The notes: generated by a model from the letters alone, not told the origin. Shown: positions 8,116 through 15,500, numbered from the stretch's first letter. The stretch: DNA of 22,365 nucleotides from Candidatus Hydrothermarchaeota archaeon (GCA_015520145.1 WAQR01000166.1:1-22365); one strand, 5' to 3'. Translations and numbers: made by a program.

Positions 8116-8756
8116 CCGCTACTGGCCTTTTTATTGATATGCTCCATCACAGCTCCAGATATCTCTTTTAGCATCTCACTAGAGGTGTCGTCCTTTGGAA
8201 CCTCTATCCTCACAAAGAGTATCTCTCTTGTTGTATCAGGGAGATAGAATATCAGATAGCTCTGTTTTTTACGCGATACGTGCAGGTACCAGTAGACAAC
8301 CTCCCGCTCACTGTTATCTTTACTAACAAGCATGTATTCCGTCTTCCTCCCATTTACAAGGTACTCATGACTTTCGTCAACATTCCATTTACTTGCTATA
8401 AAGCAAAGCCTTGGCAGATGGAAAGATTTTGGTGATTCGGATTTCTGGAGCAATACCCATGCCATTTTTCCGTCTTTCGAGTAGGAATAGGCACTTAAGA
8501 AGTCTGTATCATTTAGAAGGACGAGCCATTTTGCCATGCTGCGCGATATGTTTCTCTTCATGTAGCCGTCAATATCTGGAAAAAGTGCATCTGGGTTATC
8601 TAAAAGCTCGGCGGATATCGTGTTCTCCTCGGTGGGACTGGAAACGATAACAGGAATCCAGGATACGACAAGTATTATCGAAACGAATATCACTGTCTCC
8701 TTTAAACCTATCTTGTCTTTACGACGATCGTCTTTTTTCATGCCTTCCTCTGTCAT
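8109..8756 (-). CDS. EpsI/DUF3485-like protein (exosortase/archaeosortase-associated)
   Basis: The protein has 215 residues with one N-terminal membrane helix (about 19-38) and a non-cytosolic remainder. The middle region, FHLPRLCFIASKWNV, resembles the H-x-P-x-x-C...W-x-V signature of EpsI/DUF3485 proteins. VVYWYLHV and ILFVRIEVP follow, also in the right order for that family. EpsI-type proteins are known as partners of exosortase systems that sort and anchor surface proteins or support exopolysaccharide export. No sortase itself is visible here. It lies convergent with the GT2 gene, which supports an envelope role. ATGs at 8756 and 8741 are both possible. The similarity is partial, so the family call is moderate. 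Confidence 0.55.
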   Translation of the reverse strand: MTEEGMKKDDRRKDKIGLKETVIFVSIILVVSWIPVIVSSPTEENTISAELLDNPDALFPDIDGYMKRNISRSMAKWLVLLNDTDFLSAYSYSKDGKMAWVLLQKSESPKSFHLPRLCFIASKWNVDESHEYLVNGRKTEYMLVSKDNSEREVVYWYLHVSRKKQSYLIFYLPDTTREILFVRIEVPKDDTSSEMLKEISGAVMEHINKKASSGV

Positions 8757-8836
8757 GGTTACTTATACTGTCCCCCTCCTAACTTCGAAAATAAAATAGA
8801 AATTCTGCGCGTCAGGCAGGGTTTAGGAGAGCCTTT

Positions 8837-8854
8837 TTTTGGCCTACGCCAAAA
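8837..8854. other. Inverted repeat in an intergenic gap
   Basis: The 7-bp arms ttttggc and gccaaaa surround a ctac loop. The element lies in the 144-nt gap between the EpsI-like gene and the small membrane protein gene. In the direction of the minus transcripts the hairpin is followed by A rather than T residues, so it is not a classic terminator. Confidence 0.5.
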
Positions 8855-8900
8855 TTCCTTCCAGACTAACACTTTCCGCTACCGCTTCCTACTTTACCAC

Positions 8901-9200
8901 CTAGGTAATTAAAGATGTACTCAACCTGTAGTTGTAAATCAATGTCCACACAATAATCCAGACAACAAAAAACAGGAAATACCCCTTACAAATCCAGACC
9001 TTAACAGAAAACTCTTTATCAGGCAAATCGAAAATTTTCCGCGTTAGGACGTATAAGGGATACGAGAACACGAACCCTATCATAAGTACGCTTATAAGGG
9101 TGAGACCTGGCACATTAAAATAAAACGCAGTAAACACACCGAAAATCGCCCCTGCCAGGGCATGTATTAGACCTATTTTCCTCATAATCTGTTCATCCAT
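8901..9200 (-). CDS. Small three-helix membrane protein, possibly EMC6-like
   Basis: The protein has 99 residues and three hydrophobic segments, at about 9-28, 32-53 and 70-92. The short basic turn TRKIFDLPDKEF lies between the second and third. The size, three-helix layout and the late aromatic-rich helix ending in IYNYR resemble archaeal EMC6-related proteins (DUF5379-type), which are membrane-insertase-like. I cannot confirm this without a profile search. The ATG at 9200 is 28 nt from a TATA-like element that could also serve the Rqc2 gene in the other direction. The transcript would then be leaderless. Confidence 0.5.
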   Translation of the reverse strand: MDEQIMRKIGLIHALAGAIFGVFTAFYFNVPGLTLISVLMIGFVFSYPLYVLTRKIFDLPDKEFSVKVWICKGYFLFFVVWIIVWTLIYNYRLSTSLIT

Positions 9201-9222
9201 ACATGTCCAATAATGTTCCTAA

Positions 9223-9232
9223 TATTTATAAG
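9223..9232. promoter_or_regulatory. Shared TATA-like element between divergent genes
   Basis: The sequence tatttataag on the plus strand reads cttataaata on the minus strand. Both orientations look like archaeal TATA boxes. It lies 28 nt from the small membrane protein start and 37 nt from the Rqc2 start. Confidence 0.45.
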
Positions 9233-9263
9233 TTTTCAGGTGATATGATTGGTATGATAGACC

Positions 9264-11324
9264 ATGAAGACCTCGATGTCGAGTTTTGATATCTTTGCAA
9301 TTGTAAAAGAGCTACAGATACTCAAAGGAGCACGTATCAACAAGATTTACCAGATCACACCTGCCGAGCTTAGAATCCAGCTTAGGATAAGAGATGCCGG
9401 CAGGGGTGACCTTGTGATAGAGGTCGGAAAGAGGATCCACCTCACCCAGTACCCAAAGCCCGGTCCGGTAAAACCCTCGAATTTCGCCATGACACTTAGA
9501 AAATACATCGGCAACGGGATAATAAAAGAGATAAGGCAGGTAAATTTTGATCGGCTGGTAGAGCTCCAGATATCAGGGAAAGACAGGGAGGACTTCACCC
9601 TGATTGCAGAACTTTTTGGCGATGGGAATGCGGTACTGACACACAAAAAAAAGATTCTCGCTGTGATGAAGCCGAAAAGATACAAAGACAGGGAACTTGT
9701 CGTAAAAGGCGAGTACGAATACCCGCCACAGAGGATCAATCCGTTTGATATCACACAGGCTGACCTTGAGAAGGTCTTCAAAGATTCCAATATGGACCTT
9801 GTAAGGACACTCGCCATGAAACTCGGGCTGGGAGGACAGTACGCCGAGGAGCTGTGTCTTATGTCTGGATACTCGAAAAACAAGGTTGCAATTACCATCC
9901 CCGAGATAAAGGTGATATATGACAACATAACCAGGCTCAAGAAATCCTTGAGCACAGGCCCGCCTGTTATCATCTACGAGGACAAAAATGGGGAAAAGAG
10001 GCCTGTAGACCTTACACCAATAAGGCTCATGATACATAAAGGAAAGGAGAGCGAGGAATTCGAGTCTTTCAGCATGGCTGCGGACAGGTATTTCACCACA
10101 CACGAAATAGAGAAGGTAGACGAGGTCCAGGAGGAGCGGTACAAAGAGAAGCTTGGCAAATTTGAAGCCAGGCTGAAGGTACAGGAAGAGACGTTTAGAA
10201 AATACCAGAAGATGGATGCAGAGTCAAGGAGGATAGGGGACCTGATTTACGAACATTTTGAGACCGTCAGTTCCATCCTGACAGCCGTCACAAACGCAAA
10301 AAAGAACCATTCATGGGGCGAGATTATAGGCCGGATAGAAGAGAAGAAAAAAGAGTTGTGTATGGAAGGGAGAGGGGAGTCAAATGAGGTCTGTGCCATA
10401 AAAAAGATCCTTCCAAAAGAAGGGGTGATTGTCGTCAACCTGAGTGGGACTGATGTCAGACTCGATATAAGGAAAAGCCCGACGGAGAATGCAGATTTTT
10501 ATTACAGTAAAAGCAAGAAGGCGAGGGGAAAGATAAATGGTGTACTGGACTCGATTGAGAAGACCCGGGAATATATAGAAGAGATTGAAAAGAAGGGGAA
10601 AGAGATTGCTGAACTGGAAGAGAAAAAGCCGAAAAAAAGGGTGGCGAGGAAGAAGAAGTGGTTTGAAATATTCAGGTGGTTCAGGTCGTCAGACGGGTTT
10701 CTGGTCTTAGGCGGGCGCGATGCTACGACTAACGAAATACTTGTAAAGAAATATATGGAAAAGGATGATGTGTTCGTACACGCGGATATACACGGTGCAC
10801 CGGCGGTCGTCATAAAGGCCACAAAGGCCACAGAGGCCACAAACGCAGTGAAGGCAGTGAAGGCGGCCGGTGAGCACGGGCGCGATGTGCCCCAACGCAC
10901 GATAGACGAGGCATTTGATTTCGCTGCATCGTATTCGAGGGCATGGAGACATAACATCGCTGCCCTGAACGTGTACTGGGTAAACCCCGAGCAGGTCAGC
11001 AAGACCACAGAGCACGGCGAATATGTGGCAAAGGGTGCTTTTATAATAAGGGGTAAGAAGAATATCGGGACAGGTAAGGTAGAGGTGGCCGTAGGGGTTA
11101 CGGAAGATGGGCAGGTTGTAGGTGGGCCGCCGTCTGCAATAGAGGCGAACTCCATCTGTTCTGTCAGGATAGTACCTGGACACAAAAAGAGCAGGGAGAT
11201 TGCAGCAGGGATCAAACACCAGCTCCTGGAGAGGTCAGGTGCAGAATATAGGGAAATGATAATGGAAATCAATCTGGAGGACATCCAGATGGTTCTGCCG
11301 GCAGGTCGGAGCGAAATTATTTAA
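9264..11324 (+). CDS. NEMF/Rqc2/RqcH homologue (NFACT protein)
   Basis: The protein has 686 residues. Rqc2-family proteins bind split large ribosomal subunits holding stalled peptidyl-tRNA and, in bacteria and eukaryotes, direct C-terminal tailing. The NFACT-N domain starts with SSFDIFAIVKELQ. It contains NFDRLVEL, whose D96-R97 matches the DR pair needed for tailing in RqcH. A coiled-coil region covers roughly 275-345 and 425-460. The NFACT-R domain follows at about 464-600, with GFLVLGGRDATTNE, VFVHADIHGAP, AASYSRAW, VYWVNPEQVSK and GAFIIRGKKN. Residues 518-535 are a low-complexity Lys-Ala-Thr/Val insert from a 9-bp repeat. The start at 9264 fits the TATA-like box; an in-frame ATG at 9276 is an alternative. 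Confidence 0.9.
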   Translation: MKTSMSSFDIFAIVKELQILKGARINKIYQITPAELRIQLRIRDAGRGDLVIEVGKRIHLTQYPKPGPVKPSNFAMTLRKYIGNGIIKEIRQVNFDRLVELQISGKDREDFTLIAELFGDGNAVLTHKKKILAVMKPKRYKDRELVVKGEYEYPPQRINPFDITQADLEKVFKDSNMDLVRTLAMKLGLGGQYAEELCLMSGYSKNKVAITIPEIKVIYDNITRLKKSLSTGPPVIIYEDKNGEKRPVDLTPIRLMIHKGKESEEFESFSMAADRYFTTHEIEKVDEVQEERYKEKLGKFEARLKVQEETFRKYQKMDAESRRIGDLIYEHFETVSSILTAVTNAKKNHSWGEIIGRIEEKKKELCMEGRGESNEVCAIKKILPKEGVIVVNLSGTDVRLDIRKSPTENADFYYSKSKKARGKINGVLDSIEKTREYIEEIEKKGKEIAELEEKKPKKRVARKKKWFEIFRWFRSSDGFLVLGGRDATTNEILVKKYMEKDDVFVHADIHGAPAVVIKATKATEATNAVKAVKAAGEHGRDVPQRTIDEAFDFAASYSRAWRHNIAALNVYWVNPEQVSKTTEHGEYVAKGAFIIRGKKNIGTGKVEVAVGVTEDGQVVGGPPSAIEANSICSVRIVPGHKKSREIAAGIKHQLLERSGAEYREMIMEINLEDIQMVLPAGRSEII
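10815..10868. repeat. 9-bp in-phase repeat inside the Rqc2 gene
   Basis: Six degenerate 9-bp units follow the pattern aag/gag-gcc/gca-aca/gtg and encode KAT-KAT-EAT-NAV-KAV-KAA. They interrupt the NFACT-R domain between VVIKA and GEHGRDVPQRT, where family members usually have only a short loop. Confidence 0.8.
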
Positions 11325-11327
11325 ATG
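11317..11327 (+). promoter_or_regulatory. TATA-like box overlapping the Rqc2 stop codon
   Basis: The sequence ttatttaaatg lies about 39 nt before the ATG at 11361. Transcription would start near 11345-11348, just ahead of the AGGTGA ribosome binding site (11351-11356). Confidence 0.45.
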
Positions 11328-11360
11328 CTGGATTTGCAATATAATAACCAAGGTGAACAT

Positions 11361-11534
11361 ATGAATAATTGGGAGATATTTTTTGGGATTGCTGGTATAT
11401 ATATCCTCCTTTTGGGGATATTTGTACATGACTTCATTGTGAGCAGGGAACTTATGAAAATAAACAGGGCAATTTTGGAGAACACAAGAACCATGAATTC
11501 CTTCTGGAAGATTGTCGAAGAGAAGTCTGACTAG
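11361..11534 (+). CDS. 57-residue single-pass membrane protein, unknown function
   Basis: I do not recognise a family. The ATG at 11361 has AGGTGA at 11351-11356 with a 4-nt spacer. This is better than the ATG at 11325, which abuts the preceding stop and lies within the TATA-like box. The protein has an N-terminal hydrophobic segment (about residues 6-24, FGIAGIYILLLGIFVHDFIV). A mostly polar helix follows, SRELMKINRAILENTRTMN. The layout suggests a membrane-anchored peptide with a cytosolic helix. It lies directly after the Rqc2 gene on the same strand. Confidence 0.6.
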   Translation: MNNWEIFFGIAGIYILLLGIFVHDFIVSRELMKINRAILENTRTMNSFWKIVEEKSD

Positions 11535-11623
11535 ATGTACACTGAAATGGGTTAAATTATCGATTGTCATATGGGTCAGAGGCGAGAATGGTGCCTGCGG
11601 CGGACTTGATTCTGGTCTGGTAT

Positions 11624-11650
11624 GATATGGATGATGTGGACGATATGGGT
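11624..11650. repeat. Degenerate 9-bp repeat before the RuvC start
   Basis: Three units (gatatggat, gatgtggac, gatatgggt) run up to the GGTGG ribosome binding site of the RuvC gene. They produce an open frame extending the gene 12 codons upstream, rich in Met and Trp, that is unlikely to be coding. Confidence 0.6.
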
Positions 11651-11657
11651 GGCGATG

Positions 11658-12176
11658 ATGAGGATTATCGGAATAGACCTGGGTCTTGAGACTACAGGTT
11701 ATGGCATCATAGACAGTATCATTGATACAGACAGTGGAGATTGCAGGTTTATTGATGCAGGTACGGTCAGGACAAACAGAAAAGAACGCATGGAACACAG
11801 GCTGAAGACCATTTATGAAGAACTGGATAGGATATTTGAGGATTTCAGCCCTGATATCGTTGTGATAGAGGACCTGTATTCGCATTACAGGCACCCCAGG
11901 ACTGCCATAATAATGGGACATGCCAGGGGGATTGTGTATCTTTTAGCAGGGGTTAAGGAGATACCTGTGATCAGCTATTCATCCACGAAGGTCAAAAGCT
12001 CAATTGTAGGATACGGCCGTGCTGGAAAGGCGCAGGTGAGAAAGATGGTAAAGGGGATGCTGAACCTGCCGGAGGTCCCTGCACCCGATGACGTGTCTGA
12101 CGCCCTGGCAGTTGCGCTGTGCCATGCGAATGCTGTAAGGCTGAGATTAAATCAGTCTAGCAGCAGGGATCGTTGA
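11658..12176 (+). CDS. ruvC: Bacterial-type Holliday junction resolvase RuvC
   Basis: The protein has 172 residues, the normal RuvC length. RuvC is a dimeric RNase H-fold nuclease that cuts Holliday junctions symmetrically. All four catalytic acids can be placed: D7 in MRIIGIDLG, E71 in VVIEDLYS, and D145 and D148 in PDDVSDALAVALCH. VGYGRAGKAQVRKMV matches the conserved segment of bacterial RuvC with its basic residues. The start at 11658 is chosen because GGTGG (11648-11652) is 5 nt upstream and the protein then begins like other RuvCs. An in-frame ATG at 11622 would add an odd Met/Trp-rich stretch made by a short repeat. Archaea normally use Hjc, so this looks transferred from bacteria. No RuvA or RuvB gene is in the window. 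Confidence 0.85.
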   Translation: MRIIGIDLGLETTGYGIIDSIIDTDSGDCRFIDAGTVRTNRKERMEHRLKTIYEELDRIFEDFSPDIVVIEDLYSHYRHPRTAIIMGHARGIVYLLAGVKEIPVISYSSTKVKSSIVGYGRAGKAQVRKMVKGMLNLPEVPAPDDVSDALAVALCHANAVRLRLNQSSSRDR

Positions 12177-12249
12177 GATACTGGACTATTACAATATTCT
12201 GACAATATTCTGCAACGAGGTTTAGAGAAAAGGAGTGAGATTAGGGAGA

Positions 12250-12260
12250 AATTTTAAAAG
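12250..12260 (+). promoter_or_regulatory. TATA-like box for the EhaR-like gene
   Basis: The sequence aattttaaaag is centred 28 nt before the ATG at 12283, which predicts a leaderless transcript. It argues against the upstream in-frame GTG at 12235. Confidence 0.5.
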
Positions 12261-12282
12261 CACCGCCTGCTATTCTAACTGC

Positions 12283-13368
12283 ATGAACATCATCTGTTTT
12301 GATCTGGAAGGTCCGATTTCTCCCCAGGACAACGCATATGAGGTCATCGGGCTTACTGAAGATGGCGATAAGATATTCGAGGTTATCAGCAGATATGATG
12401 ACATCCTCACACTTGAAGGCAGACGCGGTTACGAGCCTGGTGATACCCTAAAGTTGATTGTACCTTTTCTGCTCTACCATAATCTATCAGAACAGGACAT
12501 AAGAGAGGTTTCAAAAACTGCCAAAATAGTCCCAGGTGTAAAAGAGACCGTCTCAAGCCTAAAAGAACGCGGATGGAAGGTCTTTATTATTTCGACAAGT
12601 TACAGCCAGCACGCGGTAAATATCGGAGCTCAAATAGGGATACCAGAAACAGATATCGCATGTACAAAGCTGCCACTTGACATGTATTATAAAACGCTGG
12701 ACAGGGCTGACCTCAAGCTCGTTGAAGATATACGAACCCGGATTTTGGAAGAACTGTATCCGCCTGAAGACGAGGAGAAGATTGTAGAAGTTCTCGACAA
12801 CTTCTTTTTTAAAGGACTTTCAGGTACCAGGCTGGGGCAGATATTTCGTGAGGTAACTGTAATCGGTGGTATTAGAAAGGTAGAGGCAATGGACAGCTTT
12901 GTAAAGGACGAACCCCTGGAAAATGTGATTGCTGTCGGAGACAGTATCACCGACTTCAAGATGCTAAAAAAGGTAAGGGACGGGGGCGGGCTTGCCGTGG
13001 CATTTAACGGAAACGAATATTCCATACCCTATGCCAGCATCGGTCTTGCATCAACCGACCAGAGGTTTCTCCTCCCTCTTATAGATGCCTTTGAAAACCG
13101 AGGAAAGACAGGCGTGGCAGAGGTTTTAAGACAGATTAACGAACCAGGCATTGATTATCCCTCTATTCCGTCTGTGCCAGCGGACCTAACGGATCTAACA
13201 GACCTAACAGATCTAACAGACCTGAAAGATGCAGTAAAAAAAGGTAAAATCCCACCTCCGGTCTACAGCTATCTTGAGGGTGCTGATGAAAGGAAGATTG
13301 GTGAGGTGATAAAGATACACAAGAAATATCGGACTCTGGTGCGGGGTGAGGCAGGAAAGCTGGGATAG
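12283..13368 (+). CDS. EhaR-like HAD-family protein (COG4030)
   Basis: The protein has 361 residues from the ATG at 12283. HAD motif I is present in the variant form FDLEGPISP (D7, E9), as in archaeal COG4030 proteins annotated as energy-converting hydrogenase A subunit R. Motif II is probably VFIISTSYSQ and motif IV is VGDSITDFKML. An inserted cap region lies in between. HAD fold proteins of this kind are expected to be phosphatases, but the substrate is unknown. No other Eha hydrogenase gene is nearby, so the name does not imply a hydrogenase role here. Residues 301-315 are a five-unit DLT-like repeat between the HAD core and a C-terminal helical tail. The next gene follows within 15 nt, probably cotranscribed. 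Confidence 0.75.
   Translation: MNIICFDLEGPISPQDNAYEVIGLTEDGDKIFEVISRYDDILTLEGRRGYEPGDTLKLIVPFLLYHNLSEQDIREVSKTAKIVPGVKETVSSLKERGWKVFIISTSYSQHAVNIGAQIGIPETDIACTKLPLDMYYKTLDRADLKLVEDIRTRILEELYPPEDEEKIVEVLDNFFFKGLSGTRLGQIFREVTVIGGIRKVEAMDSFVKDEPLENVIAVGDSITDFKMLKKVRDGGGLAVAFNGNEYSIPYASIGLASTDQRFLLPLIDAFENRGKTGVAEVLRQINEPGIDYPSIPSVPADLTDLTDLTDLTDLKDAVKKGKIPPPVYSYLEGADERKIGEVIKIHKKYRTLVRGEAGKLG
13183..13227. repeat. 9-bp in-phase repeat in the EhaR-like gene
   Basis: Four near-identical 9-bp units, gaY-cta-acR, plus one degenerate unit encode DLT-DLT-DLT-DLT-DLK. The gac and gat versions alternate, which suggests that an 18-bp unit was later duplicated. Confidence 0.85.
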
Positions 13369-13383
13369 GTGGGGTATTACTGA

Positions 13384-14418
13384 ATGTCTTCCATGCACCT
13401 TGTTATAACGACCCCGGCAGGATTTGAATATGACGGGATAAAAGAGATAAAAGAAATCCTGAACGGAGAGGTAAATGTCAGGACGACCTATTTCAGGGGT
13501 CTGGTTTTGGGCAGGACAGAGCTTAGAAAAAGAGATGTCCTGGAGAAGCTGAAAAAAGCAGATACGACCTACATCTCCAGGGTCATCCCTGCAGGTGAGC
13601 TCGTGCCGACAGATATACAGGGGTTTATTAGATATTTCGAGCTGAATGTAGATATCCGCGGTAAAAGGTTCGCTGTCAGGTGTAAAAGGAGGGGAAACCA
13701 CCAGTTTTCCAGTATGGATGTCGAAAGAGAAATCGGGACGGTATTCAGGGAGAAAGGCGGGACAGTCGCTCTCAGTTCCCCACAGATCCTGTTGCATATT
13801 GATGTAATCCAGGACGATTCTGTTTTGAGCATCTTAACTCCAGATGAGATAATCAAAAAGACCCCTAAAGTCGTGCGAAAATGGGAGAAAGGACAGAGGC
13901 CCATCTCACGGGCTGAGCTTAAGATGAGAGAGATTTTAGAAAGGTTTCCTGAGATGTTTCACAAAGATTTTGTAGTAATAGATATTGGAGCAGCACCAGG
14001 CGGCTGGAGCAGGGCGATGAGCAGCAGGGTGAAAAAGGTGTATTCTGTCGATAATGCCAGGCTTGATTGTGACGTCACAAAGATAAAAAATATCGAACAT
14101 ATAAAGTGCCGCGGCCAGGATTTGAAGCTGGACATAAAAGCAGATATCATAACAAATGATGCCAATCTGCTCCATATCCAGTCAGCAAAACTAAGTGCAG
14201 ATGTAGCGAAAAGATATTTAAGACAGGGAGGGGCTCTGATACATACAGTAAAACTTGGCACTGTACCCCAAACCGGTGTACTGGCGGCAAAAAGCTTAAG
14301 TCATGCAGTTGACGAAGTTACAGCAGAGTTTAAGAAACTATTTAATATAAAAAGTGTATTAAGACTCAGGTACAACACAAAAATGGAAAAGACAATCATC
14401 GCAGTGAAAAGGGATTAA
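13384..14418 (+). CDS. THUMP-domain, FtsJ/RlmM-like RNA 2'-O-methyltransferase
   Basis: The protein has 344 residues. The N-terminal half looks like a THUMP RNA-binding domain: TTPAGFEYDGIKEIKEIL near the start and FAVRCKRRGNHQFSSMDVEREIG near residue 100. A Rossmann methyltransferase domain begins near residue 195. Its SAM motif is VIDIGAAPGGWSRAM, followed by VYSVDNARLDCDV, ADIITNDANLL and LIHTVKLGT. The Asp in NDAN and Lys in HTVKLG fit the catalytic K-D-K pattern of FtsJ/RlmM 2'-O-methyltransferases. The target is probably rRNA or tRNA, which is an inference. GGTGGGG (13368-13374) is 9 nt before the ATG. The membrane-protein gene follows after only 2 nt. Confidence 0.8.
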   Translation: MSSMHLVITTPAGFEYDGIKEIKEILNGEVNVRTTYFRGLVLGRTELRKRDVLEKLKKADTTYISRVIPAGELVPTDIQGFIRYFELNVDIRGKRFAVRCKRRGNHQFSSMDVEREIGTVFREKGGTVALSSPQILLHIDVIQDDSVLSILTPDEIIKKTPKVVRKWEKGQRPISRAELKMREILERFPEMFHKDFVVIDIGAAPGGWSRAMSSRVKKVYSVDNARLDCDVTKIKNIEHIKCRGQDLKLDIKADIITNDANLLHIQSAKLSADVAKRYLRQGGALIHTVKLGTVPQTGVLAAKSLSHAVDEVTAEFKKLFNIKSVLRLRYNTKMEKTIIAVKRD

Positions 14419-14420
14419 AG

Positions 14421-14786
14421 ATGGAAATAGATATCAGGACAGTATTTTTAATAGGGATAGGTGCGGCTGTAATCACGATGTACTATCTTGAAAAAGAGCT
14501 GGAACGAGAACAGATATTCTGGATGTGGGGCGTACTTGGCGTTACATTCGGCATAGCCTCTGTTTACACGGTTGCAAAAGACATAGAGACATACAAATAT
14601 TATATAATCTTTTCAGTTTTATCCATCCTCCTTGCAATAATGTATTACGATACAGAAGACGGCATAGAAAAGACCAGAGGAACCAAAAAGGTTAAAAAGA
14701 AGACATCAAAAAAGTTGACAGGACAGATGGGAACTAAAAAGACTAAAAAGAAGGCCAAAAAGGCTAAAACCACTAAAACTAAATGA
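14421..14786 (+). CDS. Small membrane protein with a lysine-rich C-terminal tail
   Basis: I do not recognise a named family. The 121-residue protein has three hydrophobic segments (about 5-23, 32-51 and 60-76). A tail from about residue 85 is dominated by Lys, Thr and Ala (KKVKKKTSKK, KKTKKKAKKAKTTKTK). Such basic tails on membrane proteins can bind rRNA, and the gene sits 2 nt after an RNA methyltransferase gene and just before ribosomal protein genes. That link is an inference only. Part of the tail is a perfect 9-bp duplication (14733-14750), so some of its length may be slippage. Confidence 0.6.
   Translation: MEIDIRTVFLIGIGAAVITMYYLEKELEREQIFWMWGVLGVTFGIASVYTVAKDIETYKYYIIFSVLSILLAIMYYDTEDGIEKTRGTKKVKKKTSKKLTGQMGTKKTKKKAKKAKTTKTK
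14733..14750. repeat. 9-bp tandem duplication in the lysine-rich tail
   Basis: The unit actaaaaag occurs twice in phase and encodes TKKTKK. Degenerate related units continue to the stop codon. Confidence 0.75.
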
Positions 14787-14847
14787 CTTACTACTTACTA
14801 GGGCGTTACTTACCAGGGCTTACCAGAAGAACCAGATGATTTAGTAA

Positions 14848-14881
14848 AATGGGTTTAATGGGTTTAAGATACTAAGATACC
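14848..14881. repeat. Two short tandem duplications upstream of the PP-loop gene
   Basis: The unit aatgggttt is repeated perfectly (14848-14865). It is followed at once by aagatact/aagatacc (14866-14881). Both lie in the 131-nt gap before the PP-loop gene. Earlier in the same gap, ttacttacca-like words recur (14787-14830). Confidence 0.8.
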
Positions 14882-14917
14882 AGGACACGGGCCGACAGGA
14901 TTATGGGTACAGGTTAG

Positions 14918-15496
14918 ATGGAAGCAGCAGTTTTATACAGTGGCGGGAAAGATTGTTCACTTGCAGCCTATATCCTCGACAAACTCGGATACGAGGTCAG
15001 GCTTGTTACAGCAACGTTCGGTATCTGCGACTCGTTTAAATATGCAAAAGAAGCTGCGGATGCCATGGGGTTCGACCATGAAACAAAGAAATTAAAAAGA
15101 GACATAATCGAAGAGGCGACAGAGAGGATAATCCTGGACGGGTTCCCGAGAAACGGGATTAACATCGTGCACCGCCATGCAATCGAAGAGGTGGCAGGAC
15201 AATTCTGCACAATTGCAGACGGGACGAGAAGAGACGATAAGGCGCCGTGGCTCAATCTTCCAGAAATCAGAAGCCTTGAAGATAGGCTTGGAATCGAGTA
15301 CATCTCACCACTTAGAGGTATCGGATACAAAACAGTTAAAAAGCTGGTCAGTGATTTACTTATAATAGAGGAAGGAGTAGATATTAATAAAGGTGACTAC
15401 GAAGTGGAACTGAGAGAGTTTTTACGCAAAAAGGGATACGACGTTAAAGAACATTTTCTAGTCCACAAACAGTCGAGGTTGCTTGAAATGAGGTGA
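14918..15496 (+). CDS. PP-loop ATPase (COG2117), possible tRNA-modification enzyme
   Basis: The protein has 192 residues. The PP-loop is LYSGGKDCSLAAY (SGGKDC at residues 8-13), the ATP-pyrophosphatase signature that adenylates substrates in tRNA thiolases and related enzymes. ADGTRRDDKAPWLN near residue 100 is a second conserved segment. The family (COG2117) has been described as a predicted subunit of a tRNA modification enzyme, and its true substrate is unknown. It leads the L39e-L31e-aIF6 cluster, with L39e starting 4 nt after its stop, which supports a role connected with translation. Confidence 0.75.
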   Translation: MEAAVLYSGGKDCSLAAYILDKLGYEVRLVTATFGICDSFKYAKEAADAMGFDHETKKLKRDIIEEATERIILDGFPRNGINIVHRHAIEEVAGQFCTIADGTRRDDKAPWLNLPEIRSLEDRLGIEYISPLRGIGYKTVKKLVSDLLIIEEGVDINKGDYEVELREFLRKKGYDVKEHFLVHKQSRLLEMR

Positions 15497-15500
15497 CGAT

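Noticed and set aside
8837..8854. Hairpin considered as a terminator or small RNA
   Set aside because: The stem has only 7 bp, and no T tract follows in the direction of the neighbouring transcripts, so it is listed only as an inverted repeat.
10502..11284. A 260-codon minus-strand frame inside the Rqc2 gene
   Set aside because: It is antisense to a well-supported gene, with Ser-rich low-complexity composition and no recognisable domain.
11235..11921. A 228-codon minus-strand frame across the Rqc2 end and RuvC
   Set aside because: It spans two real genes on the other strand and has a His/Pro-rich composition typical of a shadow frame.
12283..13368. EhaR-like gene taken as evidence for an Eha hydrogenase
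   Set aside because: No other hydrogenase subunit is in the window, and this HAD family occurs without the hydrogenase.
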